Assembly (NCBI RefSeq): GCF_900109265.1
Contig: NZ_FNZM01000012.1
Location: forward strand, 1-64,000
Length of the DNA: 64,000 bases
Source: Paraburkholderia tropica
GTDB taxonomy: Bacteria; Pseudomonadota; Gammaproteobacteria; Burkholderiales; Burkholderiaceae
Direction: 5' to 3'
A program made the position numbers and the translations under genes. The notes below the pieces were generated by a model that worked only from the letters and a program-made list of their open reading frames with translations, was not told the DNA's origin and searched no databases. Of this stretch, positions 1 through 8,116 are shown one piece after another (within the stretch, counting starts at the first letter, position 1; each line of letters opens with the position of its first letter).

Positions 1-724
1 TCACGAGACCCGGCTGATGCTTCGCGGGATCGATTTCCCACAGTTCCTTGATGCCGATGCCGTAGACCTGCGGATCGGCGTCCTTGCCCAGCTTGAGTTT
101 CTCGTTCAGTTGACGGCCCAGATGCCCGCGCGCGCCTTCGCAAAACAGCGTGTATTTCGCGTGCAGTTCCATGCCGAGCTGGAAATTCTCGGTGGGCTCG
201 CCATCCTTGCCGATGCCCATGTTGCCCGTCGCGACGCCCTTGACCGAACCGTCCTCGTTATAGAGCACTTCGGCGGCCGGGAAACCCGGGAAAATCTCGA
301 CGCCCAGCGCCTCGGCCTGCTGACCCAGCCAGCGCGTCACGTTCGCGAGGCTGATGACGTAATTGCCGTGATTCTTGAAGTTGTCCGGCAGCGCCCAGTT
401 CGGCACAGCCTTAGCCCCGGTTTCGGAAAGAAAAAGGAACTTGTCCTCGGTCACGGGCACGTTCAGCGGCGCGCCTTGCGCTTTCCAGTCGGGAAAGAGT
501 TCGTCGATTGCGCGCGGATCCATGACCGCGCCCGAGAGGATATGCGCCCCGATTTCCGAGCCTTTTTCCAGGACGCATACGCCGATTTCGACGCCTTTTT
601 CCGCTGCGAGCTGCTTCAGGCGGATGGCCGCGGACAGCCCGGCCGGGCCGCCGCCGACGACCACGACGTCGTATTCCATCGACTCGCGTGGGCCGTATTG
701 GGCGACCAGTTCATTCGCATTCAT
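1..724 (-). CDS. Electron-transfer flavoprotein:ubiquinone oxidoreductase, N-terminal part
   Basis: The visible 241 residues are the N-terminal part of ETF-QO; the gene runs off the left edge of the window. After the start there is a FAD-binding dinucleotide motif (VVVGGGPAGLSAA), followed by family-typical stretches such as EIGAHILSGAVMDPRA and CEGARGHLGRQL. The enzyme is an inner-membrane FeS flavoprotein that takes electrons from ETF, reduced by acyl-CoA dehydrogenases, and passes them to ubiquinone. The ATG at 724 is the start because the family N-terminus (YDVVVVGGG) follows after about 17 residues. It lies 64 bp downstream of an acyl-CoA dehydrogenase on the same strand, which suits a shared transcript for fatty or branched acyl-CoA oxidation. 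The C-terminal FeS domain cannot be checked here. Confidence 0.9.
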   Translation of the reverse strand, partial: MNANELVAQYGPRESMEYDVVVVGGGPAGLSAAIRLKQLAAEKGVEIGVCVLEKGSEIGAHILSGAVMDPRAIDELFPDWKAQGAPLNVPVTEDKFLFLSETGAKAVPNWALPDNFKNHGNYVISLANVTRWLGQQAEALGVEIFPGFPAAEVLYNEDGSVKGVATGNMGIGKDGEPTENFQLGMELHAKYTLFCEGARGHLGRQLNEKLKLGKDADPQVYGIGIKELWEIDPAKHQPGLV

Positions 725-788
725 GCTGTGTCTCGTGTGTTTTCTTTTTTCATCATGCCCGCATTACATCCGCTTGCGACGACCGGTT

Positions 789-2579
789 TCAGAACTGATC
801 CTCGGCGAGCGCGAGCACGCCTTCGCCGCCTTGCGCGCCCACAATCGCCGTGGCGAGACCGCCCGCCTGCGAAAGCACGTGCTCGGCATAGAAGTGCGCC
901 ATCGCGATCTTCGCACCGTAAAACGCGGGGTCTTCGTCATGCTTGCGTTGCGCCGCGAGCAGCCCGCGCGCGAGTTGCCAGCCGCACAACACGATGCCCG
1001 CGAGTTTCAGATACGGCACGCTGCCCACGAACACGGCGTTCGGATCGCGCTTCACATTCTGTACCACGAAATCCACCACCTGCGCGAGCGCGTTCGCACC
1101 CTGCTGAAGTTGCGCGCGCATCGAAACCGCCGCCGCGCCGCTTGCACTGCCGAGCGCTTCCACCGTCTGCGCGACCTCGTCGAGCAGCGCCTTCGCCACC
1201 GCACCGCCGTCGCGCGTCGTCTTGCGACCGATCAGGTCGTTCGCCTGGATCGCCGTGGTGCCTTCGTAAATCGCGAGAATACGCGCGTCGCGATAATGCT
1301 GCGCCGCGCCCGTCTCTTCGATGAAGCCCATACCGCCATGCACCTGCACGCCGAGACTCGTGACGTCGTTGGCCATTTCGGTGCTCCAGCCCTTCACGAT
1401 CGGCACGAGGAATTCGTAAATGGCCTGGTGACGCGCGCGCACCGCTTCGTCGGCGTGACGATGGGCGATGTCGCAATGCGCCGCCGCCACGTACGCGAGC
1501 GAGCGTGCGCCTTCGGTGAGCGAGCGCATCGTGGCCAGCATGCGGCGCACGTCCGGGTGATGAATGATCGTGACGGATTCTTTCGCCGAACCGTCGACGG
1601 GGCGGCTCTGCACGCGGTCCTTCGCATACGCGAGCGCCTGCTGATACGCGCGCTCGGCAATCGCGATGCCCTGCGTGCCCACGCCGAAGCGCGCCGCATT
1701 CATCATCACGAACATGTATTCGAGGCCGCGATTTTCCTCGCCGACCAGATAGCCGGTCGCGCCGCCGTTGTCGCCGTATTGCAGCACCGCCGTGGGGCTC
1801 GCCTTGATGCCCAGCTTGTGCTCGATCGACACGCAGTGCACGTCGTTGCGCGCGCCGAGCGAACCGTCTTCATTGACGAGGAACTTCGGCACGATGAACA
1901 GCGAAATACCCTTCACGCCCTCGGGCGCGTTCGGCACGCGCGCCAGCACGAGATGCATGAGGTTCTCGGCCATGTCGTGCTCGCCCCACGTGATGAAGAT
2001 CTTCGTGCCGAAGACCTTGTACGAGCCGTCCGACTGCGGCTCGGCGCGCGAGCGCACCAGCGCGAGGTCGGATCCCGCCTGCGGCTCGGTGAGGTTCATC
2101 GTGCCGGTCCACTCGCCCGAGATGAGCTTCGGCACATAGCGCTGCTTCTGGTCCTCGCTGCCCGCCGTAAGCAGCGCTTCGATCGCGCCGTCGGTCAGCA
2201 GCGGGCACAGCGCGAACGACAGGTTCGCCGCGTTGAGCATTTCGTTGCACGGCGTGCCGATCAGCTTGGGCAAGCCCTGGCCGCCGTATTCGGACGGATG
2301 TTGCAAACCTTGCCAACCGCCCTCGGCAAACTGGCGGAACGCATCCTTGAAACCGGGCGTGGCGGTCACTTCGCCGTCGTGCCAGCTGCTGGGATTGCGG
2401 TCGCCTTCGACATTCAGCGGCGCGAGCACTTCCGCGCACAGCTTCGCGGCCTCTTCGAGCACGGCCTGCGCAGTGTCGAAACCGGCCTCTTCGTAGCCCG
2501 GCAGTTCGGCGATAGTGTCGATGCCGGCGAGCTCTTTCAGCACGAACAGCATGTCCTTGACGGGGGCGTTAAAGCTCAT
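789..2579 (-). CDS. Acyl-CoA dehydrogenase, long (about 600 aa) DmdC-like subfamily
   Basis: A 596-residue FAD-dependent acyl-CoA dehydrogenase. The order is N-terminal extension, N-terminal helical domain, middle beta domain with the FAD/substrate signature TMNLTEPQAGSDLALVR (about residue 160), C-terminal helical domain with the catalytic segment IYEGTTAIQANDLIGRK, and an extra C-terminal helical domain. That length and extra domain mark the subfamily that includes 3-methylmercaptopropionyl-CoA dehydrogenase (DmdC) and several long-chain acyl-CoA dehydrogenases; substrate cannot be told from sequence. An open frame extends upstream to 2708, but the ATG at 2579 starts the conserved N-terminus (MSFNAPVKDMLFVL) and has AAAGG upstream. 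It is followed by ETF-QO on the same strand, the natural electron-acceptor route. Confidence 0.92.
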   Translation of the reverse strand: MSFNAPVKDMLFVLKELAGIDTIAELPGYEEAGFDTAQAVLEEAAKLCAEVLAPLNVEGDRNPSSWHDGEVTATPGFKDAFRQFAEGGWQGLQHPSEYGGQGLPKLIGTPCNEMLNAANLSFALCPLLTDGAIEALLTAGSEDQKQRYVPKLISGEWTGTMNLTEPQAGSDLALVRSRAEPQSDGSYKVFGTKIFITWGEHDMAENLMHLVLARVPNAPEGVKGISLFIVPKFLVNEDGSLGARNDVHCVSIEHKLGIKASPTAVLQYGDNGGATGYLVGEENRGLEYMFVMMNAARFGVGTQGIAIAERAYQQALAYAKDRVQSRPVDGSAKESVTIIHHPDVRRMLATMRSLTEGARSLAYVAAAHCDIAHRHADEAVRARHQAIYEFLVPIVKGWSTEMANDVTSLGVQVHGGMGFIEETGAAQHYRDARILAIYEGTTAIQANDLIGRKTTRDGGAVAKALLDEVAQTVEALGSASGAAAVSMRAQLQQGANALAQVVDFVVQNVKRDPNAVFVGSVPYLKLAGIVLCGWQLARGLLAAQRKHDEDPAFYGAKIAMAHFYAEHVLSQAGGLATAIVGAQGGEGVLALAEDQF

Positions 2580-2802
2580 GGCAAACCTTTCGATCACACG
2601 TTGAATGAGAAAGACCGTGACGGCTGGGCGCAATGCCCGGCGCGGCCGGTCATGTTCATCAAATCGTAGCCTCAAAGGCGCGGGCGGGGACTGTCCGATC
2701 CGGCCCATCTAGTGACAAATCTGGCCACGGCGTGACGCAGCGCACCATGCGCGGCAAGGCACCCAGGGTCAACCCGAAGCAATATTCGTGTGAAATCGGG
2801 GC

Positions 2803-3807
2803 TCAGGCGCGCCCGCGATAGGTGCCCGGCGTGCTGCCGGTCCAGTGGCGAAACGCGCGATGGAACGCGCTCGGGTCGTCGAAACCGATATCGGCGCCGA
2901 TGGCCGCAATGGTGTCCTGCGTGTCGGTCAGACGCTGGATTGCGATATCGCGCCGCAATTCGTCCTTGAGCGCCTGAAACGCGGTGTCTTCGGCGGCGAG
3001 GCGGCGGCACAAGGTCCGCACCGAGCAATGCAGATGCTCGGACGCCGCCTCGATCGTCGGCAGATCCGGCAGCGTGCTGGCGAGATACTGACGCACCTGA
3101 TGGCTGACCAGTTGCTCGCTGAACGATTCAAAGATCCAGTCGCCCGGCGAGCGCGCGAGAAATTGACGCAGATTGCGCTTGCTCTGACGAATCGGCATGT
3201 CGAGATACGCCGCGCTGAAACGCAGCAGCGGCGCTTCGCAACCGAAGCGCACCGGCCCCGAAAAGAAGTAGCGATGATCGGCGGCGTGCGGTTGGCGCGC
3301 ACATGCGAGTTCCACTTGCAGCAGCGGGATTTTCTGGCCGATGAGCCAGGACGACACGCCATGCGCGAGCTTGAGCATCAGTTCCTGGCCGAGCGGGCCA
3401 ATCGGTCCGAACGCAGGATGCGGACGCAGTTCGACCTGCGCGACGAGTTCGCTGCGGCGCGACTCGACGCGGAAATCGTCGAGCACGATATGGAAGAACT
3501 GGCCGAAGCGGTGCAGCGCCGTTTCCAGATTGCGCGCGTCGAGCAGGCTCAGGCAGAGGAACTTGAGCGTGCCGCTGCGAAACGGGCGGCTGAAAATGCC
3601 GGGCATTTCATCGTCGAGTTCGATTGCGAGCATGCGATAGAGCGTCGAAAACTGCTCCTCGGTCACGCGCGCGCCGGGTTCGTCGAGCAATTCCTCCGGA
3701 ATGCCGGCCTGCTGCAGATAGCGCTCGACCACGTCCGGCCGCGCGCGGGCGGCGGCGAGAAAACCCAGGACGAGTGAGATCGGGACGGTGGAGCCGGGTA
3801 ATTGCAT
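2803..3807 (-). CDS. AraC-family transcriptional regulator with arabinose-binding-like N-terminal domain
   Basis: 334 residues. The first two thirds match the 'AraC-type arabinose-binding/dimerisation' domain found in OruR/GntL-like regulators; the last 100 residues are a double helix-turn-helix AraC DNA-binding domain. Visible markers are the first recognition helix region (CSVRTLCRRLAAEDTAF) and the second HTH signature IGFDDPSAFHRAFRHWTGSTPGTYR, which is near consensus. It lies upstream of the acyl-CoA dehydrogenase on the same strand with a gap of about 220 bp, so it may control that gene; this is inferred from position only. Ligand unknown. Confidence 0.9.
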   Translation of the reverse strand: MQLPGSTVPISLVLGFLAAARARPDVVERYLQQAGIPEELLDEPGARVTEEQFSTLYRMLAIELDDEMPGIFSRPFRSGTLKFLCLSLLDARNLETALHRFGQFFHIVLDDFRVESRRSELVAQVELRPHPAFGPIGPLGQELMLKLAHGVSSWLIGQKIPLLQVELACARQPHAADHRYFFSGPVRFGCEAPLLRFSAAYLDMPIRQSKRNLRQFLARSPGDWIFESFSEQLVSHQVRQYLASTLPDLPTIEAASEHLHCSVRTLCRRLAAEDTAFQALKDELRRDIAIQRLTDTQDTIAAIGADIGFDDPSAFHRAFRHWTGSTPGTYRGRA

Positions 3808-4031
3808 GCCTGGTCGATCTGGCGGCGGCGCCGGAGCGGAATCGTTTCGGAGCGTTCGAACGGTGAATGCGCACGCGGCGGCGCGCGGAATCGATTTTAC
3901 CTGTTGGCGATGCGTTTGCGCCGTGCTTGCGCCCTGATTGCGGCAGGTTTGCCGCGATTCGGCGGGCGTCGGGCGACGCTGAACGGGCGGGCAGCGTCAG
4001 GCCGTGTAAGGCGAGCCAGGGCGACTCCCCC

Positions 4032-4060
4032 TAAAGAATCGGCCGTGCGCTGCCGTTATC
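4032..4060 (+). promoter_or_regulatory. Possible sigma-28 (FliA)-type promoter
   Basis: In the 336-bp gap 3808-4143, otherwise without recognisable content, TAAAG at 4032-4036 is followed by GCCGTTAT at 4052-4059. This resembles the flagellar FliA consensus TAAA-N15-GCCGATAA, with a 16-bp spacer and one or two mismatches. It sits 85 bp upstream of the FlxA-like gene; flxA is a FliA-dependent gene in E. coli. Seen: the two boxes. Inferred: the promoter. Confidence 0.35.
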
Positions 4061-4143
4061 CCAAACAGGGGCTTCATCTGCGCGTTTTGCGGACGATGCC
4101 CGGACCGCTTCGCCGCACCGCTCAACGTCGAGGACACGCCTCC

Positions 4144-4725
4144 ATGCAGATTCAGCCCACCAGTTCCGCCACCTCGGCCATCGCCACGACCGCCAGCGGC
4201 GCCAGCGCGAACACGTCGAATACGTCGAATACGTCGAACGGCAATAACAGCGCCACTTCGTCGAACGCTTCGAGCGACACATCATCGTCGAGCAGCACGT
4301 CGAGCACGACGTCGACGACTTCGACTTCGAAAAGCGGCGGCGGAGGTGGAGGCGGCGGTGGCGGCGGTTCGTCATCGTCGAGTTCAAGCAGCACCACGAC
4401 GGCCATCGATCAGCTCAAGGCGCTGATCAAGGCGCTCGAATCGCAGCTCGCCTCGTTGCCGAAGAATGGCGGTTCGGCGCAGGCGACGAGCAGTACGACC
4501 AACGCCAGCGATGCGAACAACAACGCGAATGCCGATTCGAACAACAGCACGACCGGCGCATCGCAATCCACGAGCACCGGCGGCTCCGCCAAATCGGGCC
4601 AGGATGCGACGCTCAGCGCGGCCAACCAGCTCGAAGCCGCGATCCAGACGGCGCAAGCCGAACTGGTTCAGTTGATGCTCGCGAGCGGCCAGAGCACGGG
4701 CGGCCTGATCTCCACGACAGCCTGA
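4144..4725 (+). CDS. FlxA-like low-complexity protein
   Basis: 193 residues of strongly biased composition. Residues 1-65 are almost only Ser, Thr, Ala and Asn (repeated NTS triplets), then a run of 11 Gly followed by 8 Ser. A short predicted helix IDQLKALIKALESQLASL with heptad-like Leu spacing follows, then another Ser/Asn/Gly-rich stretch and a second helix (AANQLEAAIQTAQAELVQL). The combination fits the FlxA-like family, in which a short coiled coil is kept and the flanks drift. No signal peptide or membrane segment. The start is ATG 4144 with GAGGA about 10 bases upstream; an open frame reaches back to 3802 but without a ribosome binding site. The function of the family is unknown; in E. 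coli flxA is expressed with flagellar genes. Confidence 0.6.
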   Translation: MQIQPTSSATSAIATTASGASANTSNTSNTSNGNNSATSSNASSDTSSSSSTSSTTSTTSTSKSGGGGGGGGGGGSSSSSSSSTTTAIDQLKALIKALESQLASLPKNGGSAQATSSTTNASDANNNANADSNNSTTGASQSTSTGGSAKSGQDATLSAANQLEAAIQTAQAELVQLMLASGQSTGGLISTTA

Positions 4726-4763
4726 TCGCAGGCACGCACGATCTACAGGCGTGCGCGCCAGGT

Positions 4764-5669
4764 TCAGCGCGCCGCGCCGCGCACGCCCATGAACAGCGCG
4801 TACACCGACGACGTCGCCGTCACAAAAAGCCGGTTGCGATTGAGCCCGCCGAACGTGAGGTTCGACACCACTTCCGGCAGCAGGATCTTGCCGAGCAATT
4901 CGCCTTGCGGCGAATAGCAATGCACGCCGTCCTCGGCACTGGTCCAGACATTGCCCTGCTCGTCGACGCGAAAGCCATCGGGCACGCCGTTCTGAATCGA
5001 AACGAACACGCGCGAATTCGACAACGCGCCGTCGCGCACATCGAATACGCGGATATGGCGCGGGCCGCCCTCCACGTGCGAGGCGCCCGAATCGGCGATA
5101 TAGAGCAGCGATTCGTCCGGTGAAAACGCGAGCCCGTTGGGCTTGACGAAATCGTCGGTCACACGCCGCGCCTCGCTCGCGCCGGTTTCGAGCGCATAGA
5201 CGTGACAGCCGCCGATTTCGCCTTCCGCGCGAAAGCCCTCGTAATCGCTCATGATTCCGTAGTCGGGGTCGCTGAACCAGATCGTGCCGCGCGAATCGAC
5301 GATCACGTCATTCGGCGAGTTGAAACGGCGGCCCTGATAATGCGACGCGAGCACCACCACGCTGCCGTCGTGTTCGGTGCGCGAAATACAGCGCCGTCCG
5401 TGCTCGCAGGTCACGAGGCGGCCTTCGTTGTCGCGCGTATTGCCGTTGCTGAAATTCGCGTTGGCGCGAAACACGCCGACACCCGCACCGGGCGCCCAGC
5501 GCATCATGCGATTGTTCGGAATGTCGCTCCAGAGCAGCTGATCGGCGGCCGGAAAATACACCGGCCCCTCGTTCCAGAGACAATCGCCCGCGATCTTCTG
5601 CAACGGTGCGTTCGCCTGAATCAGCCAGCGAAAGCGCGCATCATGGATTTCATACTCGTTCTTGTTCAT
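4764..5669 (-). CDS. SMP-30/gluconolactonase/LRE-family lactonase
   Basis: 301 residues, a six-bladed beta-propeller of the SMP-30/LRE family. Metal-site residues typical of the family are present: Glu in WNEGPVYF (about residue 34), Asn in SPNDVIVDSRGTIWFSDP (central metal Asn) and Asp in YIADSGASH. These enzymes hydrolyse sugar lactones to aldonic acids in the cytoplasm; there is no signal peptide. It is the last gene of a three-gene leftward run, OtnI then DenD then this lactonase, with a 43-bp gap to denD. A plausible job is opening a lactone formed in the same sugar-acid pathway. Start ATG 5669 has AGGA about 6 bases upstream. Confidence 0.88.
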   Translation of the reverse strand: MNKNEYEIHDARFRWLIQANAPLQKIAGDCLWNEGPVYFPAADQLLWSDIPNNRMMRWAPGAGVGVFRANANFSNGNTRDNEGRLVTCEHGRRCISRTEHDGSVVVLASHYQGRRFNSPNDVIVDSRGTIWFSDPDYGIMSDYEGFRAEGEIGGCHVYALETGASEARRVTDDFVKPNGLAFSPDESLLYIADSGASHVEGGPRHIRVFDVRDGALSNSRVFVSIQNGVPDGFRVDEQGNVWTSAEDGVHCYSPQGELLGKILLPEVVSNLTFGGLNRNRLFVTATSSVYALFMGVRGAAR

Positions 5670-5712
5670 TCGTCATCCTGACTGATCGCGCGCTTTCGAT
5701 CGCGTTGCGCGT

Positions 5713-6711
5713 CTAGTGATGCCCGTGATCGCGTTTGGGCAGTATGTGCAACTCGTCTTCCAGATAAGTCTGCACGATCGCGCGGAACGTGGTCTCGCCG
5801 CTGAAGCCCAGCTTTTTGGCGTGGCGCACGTTCCAGCTCGACGGCCAGCTGCTGACGATGCGCTCGATCGTCTCGTCCGGCGCCCATTCGATACGGGCCA
5901 CAGCCTTCGGCCCGGCGAACTGGCTCAGCGTTTCGACCATTTCGTCGACGGTCACGCACACGCCCGGCAGATTCACCACACGCGTATGACCGAGCGCCGC
6001 CGCGTCGATTTCCGCGCCCACCACGATGTTTTCGATCGCGATACGCGGCGACAGCAGCCACACGCGCGTCGCGCCGCTCACCGGCACCACGCTGATCTCG
6101 CGATTGAGCGGCTCGCGAATGATGCCGCTCGCAAACGACGACGCCGCGCCGTTCGGCTTGCCCGGCCGCACGCTGACCGTGGGCAGACGCAGCACGCGCC
6201 CGTCGACGAAACCGCGCCGCGAATAATCGCTCAGCAGCAGTTCGGCCATCGCTTTCTGCGTGCCGTACGACGACTGCGGATTGAGCGCGGTATCGTCCTG
6301 CACCTCTTCGGGAATGTCGCCGCCATAGACCGCCACCGAACTCGTGAACACGAGGCGCGGCGCATGGCCGCGCGCGCGGCACACTTCGAGCAATTCGCGC
6401 GTGGCGTCGAAATTGATGCGCATGCCGAGCTCGAACGCCGCCTCGGCCTCCGCGCTCAGAATCGCGGCGAGGTGGAAGATCACGGCCGTCTCGCCGTCGA
6501 TCACGCGGTCCAGCACGGCGCGCTCCGCAATATCGCCTTCCTCGATGCGCACGCGCGGATCGTCGGGGCCTTCTGCGCGCGTCACGTCGAGCAGCACGAT
6601 TTCGTCGATGCGCTGCTGCACGCCGCCAATCTTCAACGACTCGCGCGCAAGCAGTTCGCCTGCGAGTCGTTGGCCGAGAAATCCTGCACCGCCGGTAATC
6701 AGCACTTTCAT
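5713..6711 (-). CDS. denD: NAD-dependent epimerase/dehydratase family, D-erythronate dehydrogenase-like
   Basis: 332 residues, extended short-chain dehydrogenase. The Rossmann motif GGAGFLG is at residues 7-13, the acidic residue after beta-2 is in LLDV (about 42), the Ser of TSSVAVYGG is near 124-125, and the catalytic YxxxK is Y149-K153 in SSYGTQKAM. Length, N-terminus and the C-terminal WNVRHAKKLGFSGETTF segment are like DenD, which oxidises D-erythronate to 2-oxo-tetronate for the four-carbon sugar-acid pathway (DenD, OtnI, OtnK, OtnC). OtnI is immediately upstream, supporting the assignment, but the kinase OtnK and the decarboxylase OtnC are not in the window. Other uronate or erythronate-like substrates remain possible. 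Confidence 0.8.
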   Translation of the reverse strand: MKVLITGGAGFLGQRLAGELLARESLKIGGVQQRIDEIVLLDVTRAEGPDDPRVRIEEGDIAERAVLDRVIDGETAVIFHLAAILSAEAEAAFELGMRINFDATRELLEVCRARGHAPRLVFTSSVAVYGGDIPEEVQDDTALNPQSSYGTQKAMAELLLSDYSRRGFVDGRVLRLPTVSVRPGKPNGAASSFASGIIREPLNREISVVPVSGATRVWLLSPRIAIENIVVGAEIDAAALGHTRVVNLPGVCVTVDEMVETLSQFAGPKAVARIEWAPDETIERIVSSWPSSWNVRHAKKLGFSGETTFRAIVQTYLEDELHILPKRDHGHH

Positions 6712-6821
6712 AGTCGAACGCTCCGTTCAAGCCTGATGGAATGCACCGCGTACCGCGCACGCACGAACGACTGCCTCAGGCGCGCGCCTTCATCGCACTT
6801 TCACCGTGTTTCATCGCGGTT

Positions 6822-7607
6822 TCATCGCGGTTTCATATAAGGCCGGATCCAGCCGAGCCCGTCCGACGCTTTCGCGCGCGGCCAGTACTCGCAACCGATC
6901 CAGCCGGTATAGCCCAGTTCGTCGATGAGCGAAAAGAGCCACGGATAATTGATTTCCCCGCTATCGGGCTCGTGCCGCTCGGGCACGCCCGCCACCTGAA
7001 TATGCCCGATCCGCGCGATATCGCGCTTGAGCTTGACCGCGAGGTCGCCCTCCGTGATCTGGCAGTGATAGCAATCGAACTGCACCTGCAGATTGGCCGC
7101 GCCGATTTCGGCACAGATCGCGTGCGCGTCGTCCTGACGATTGAGCAGATAGCCCGGCATGTCGCGCGTGTTGATCGGCTCGATCAGAATCGTGATGCCT
7201 TCGCCGCGCGCGGCCTGCGCCGCGTAGTCGAGATGCTTCAGATACAGCTCGCGCTGCTGCGCACGCGTGTCTTCGGAAGCGACGATGCCCGCCATCACAT
7301 GCAGCTTGCGATTGCCGAGCACGCGCGCGTAATCGAGCGCCTTGTCGATACCGCGGCGGAATTCGTCCTCGCGGCCAGGCAGCGCGGCGAGACCGCGTTC
7401 GCCTGCGGCCCAGTCGCCGGGCGGCGCGTTGAAAAGCGCCTGCGCGAGGCCGTTTTCTTCGAGCCGCGCCTTCACTTCGGCGGCGGGATGGTCGTACGGA
7501 AACAGATATTCCACGGCATCGAACCCATCGTGCGCGGCGGCGGCGAAGCGGTCGAGAAACGCGTGCTCGTTGTACATCATCGTGAGATTCGCGGCGAAGC
7601 GAGGCAT
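6822..7607 (-). CDS. otnI: Hydroxypyruvate isomerase family, 2-oxo-tetronate isomerase (OtnI-like)
   Basis: 261 residues, AP-endonuclease-2-type TIM barrel of the Hyi/OtnI family. Landmarks are the N-terminal ANLTMMYNEHAFLDRFAAAA, the metal Glu in ILIEPINTRDMPGYLL (about 142), QFDCYHCQ with Asp and His metal ligands, IGHIQVAGVPERHEPD and the final WIGCEYWP containing the last Glu. OtnI interconverts 2-oxo-tetronate and 3-oxo-tetronate; older annotations call the same sequences hydroxypyruvate isomerase. It is the first gene of the otnI-denD-lactonase run. Start ATG 7607 has GGAG seven bases upstream. Confidence 0.85.
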   Translation of the reverse strand: MPRFAANLTMMYNEHAFLDRFAAAAHDGFDAVEYLFPYDHPAAEVKARLEENGLAQALFNAPPGDWAAGERGLAALPGREDEFRRGIDKALDYARVLGNRKLHVMAGIVASEDTRAQQRELYLKHLDYAAQAARGEGITILIEPINTRDMPGYLLNRQDDAHAICAEIGAANLQVQFDCYHCQITEGDLAVKLKRDIARIGHIQVAGVPERHEPDSGEINYPWLFSLIDELGYTGWIGCEYWPRAKASDGLGWIRPYMKPR

Positions 7608-8116
7608 CTAGACACTCCGGTAACGGATGCGGGCGCAATCCAGCATGCTAGCGAGATTGGCGACGCCAGTGAAGTCCTCGACGCAATGGCTGGGCGAATG
7701 CACGGGCAAGGAAGCGGGGGCGGGAGTGTGGGCGTTCATGAGGCTGCGTGGCCCGTCACGCTCGACGCGGCAGCGACGACTGCGCAGCCGCAGCGCATGA
7801 GCGGGAGCATCGGCATGTCCTGGCCCATCATACAAATCGGTGCGCGAACGCAGCCATTCGCGATAACCCTGAGACCGGTAACATGCGTGCGAACAACGTG
7901 ACCGATCACGCATTTTCCGGCGCATCATGCGCCCATTTGCAGCGATTTCGCCGGAAAAACAGCAAGAATGCGCGCGGCGAGGTGTTCTACCTGTACCATT
8001 GAGTCTCGCGCGCGGCGATACGCCTCGCATCGCGCTGCTGCTATCCAGCCGTTTCCCGGTGCTTCATCGCGCCTCTTCGCCCTCTTTCGAACTACCCGCC
8101 TCAACTTCTTCTGCCG
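7608..8116. other. 509-bp intergenic region without a supported gene
   Basis: Between the divergent otnI and pbpG-like genes. Short open frames occur on both strands (for example 7748-8002), but none has a ribosome binding site, coding-like composition and recognisable product together. A small palindrome GCGCATCATGCGC lies near 7919-7931. The region must hold promoters for both flanking genes; no convincing -35/-10 pair stands out. Confidence 0.5.

Noticed and set aside
375..2669. A 764-codon plus-strand frame opposite the acyl-CoA dehydrogenase
   Set aside because: His/Arg-rich shadow frame typical of high-GC DNA; the opposite strand holds a clear acyl-CoA dehydrogenase.
7608..8030. A 140-codon frame on the minus strand between otnI and pbpG
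   Set aside because: Arg/Cys-rich translation with no family resemblance; overlaps other equally unsupported frames.
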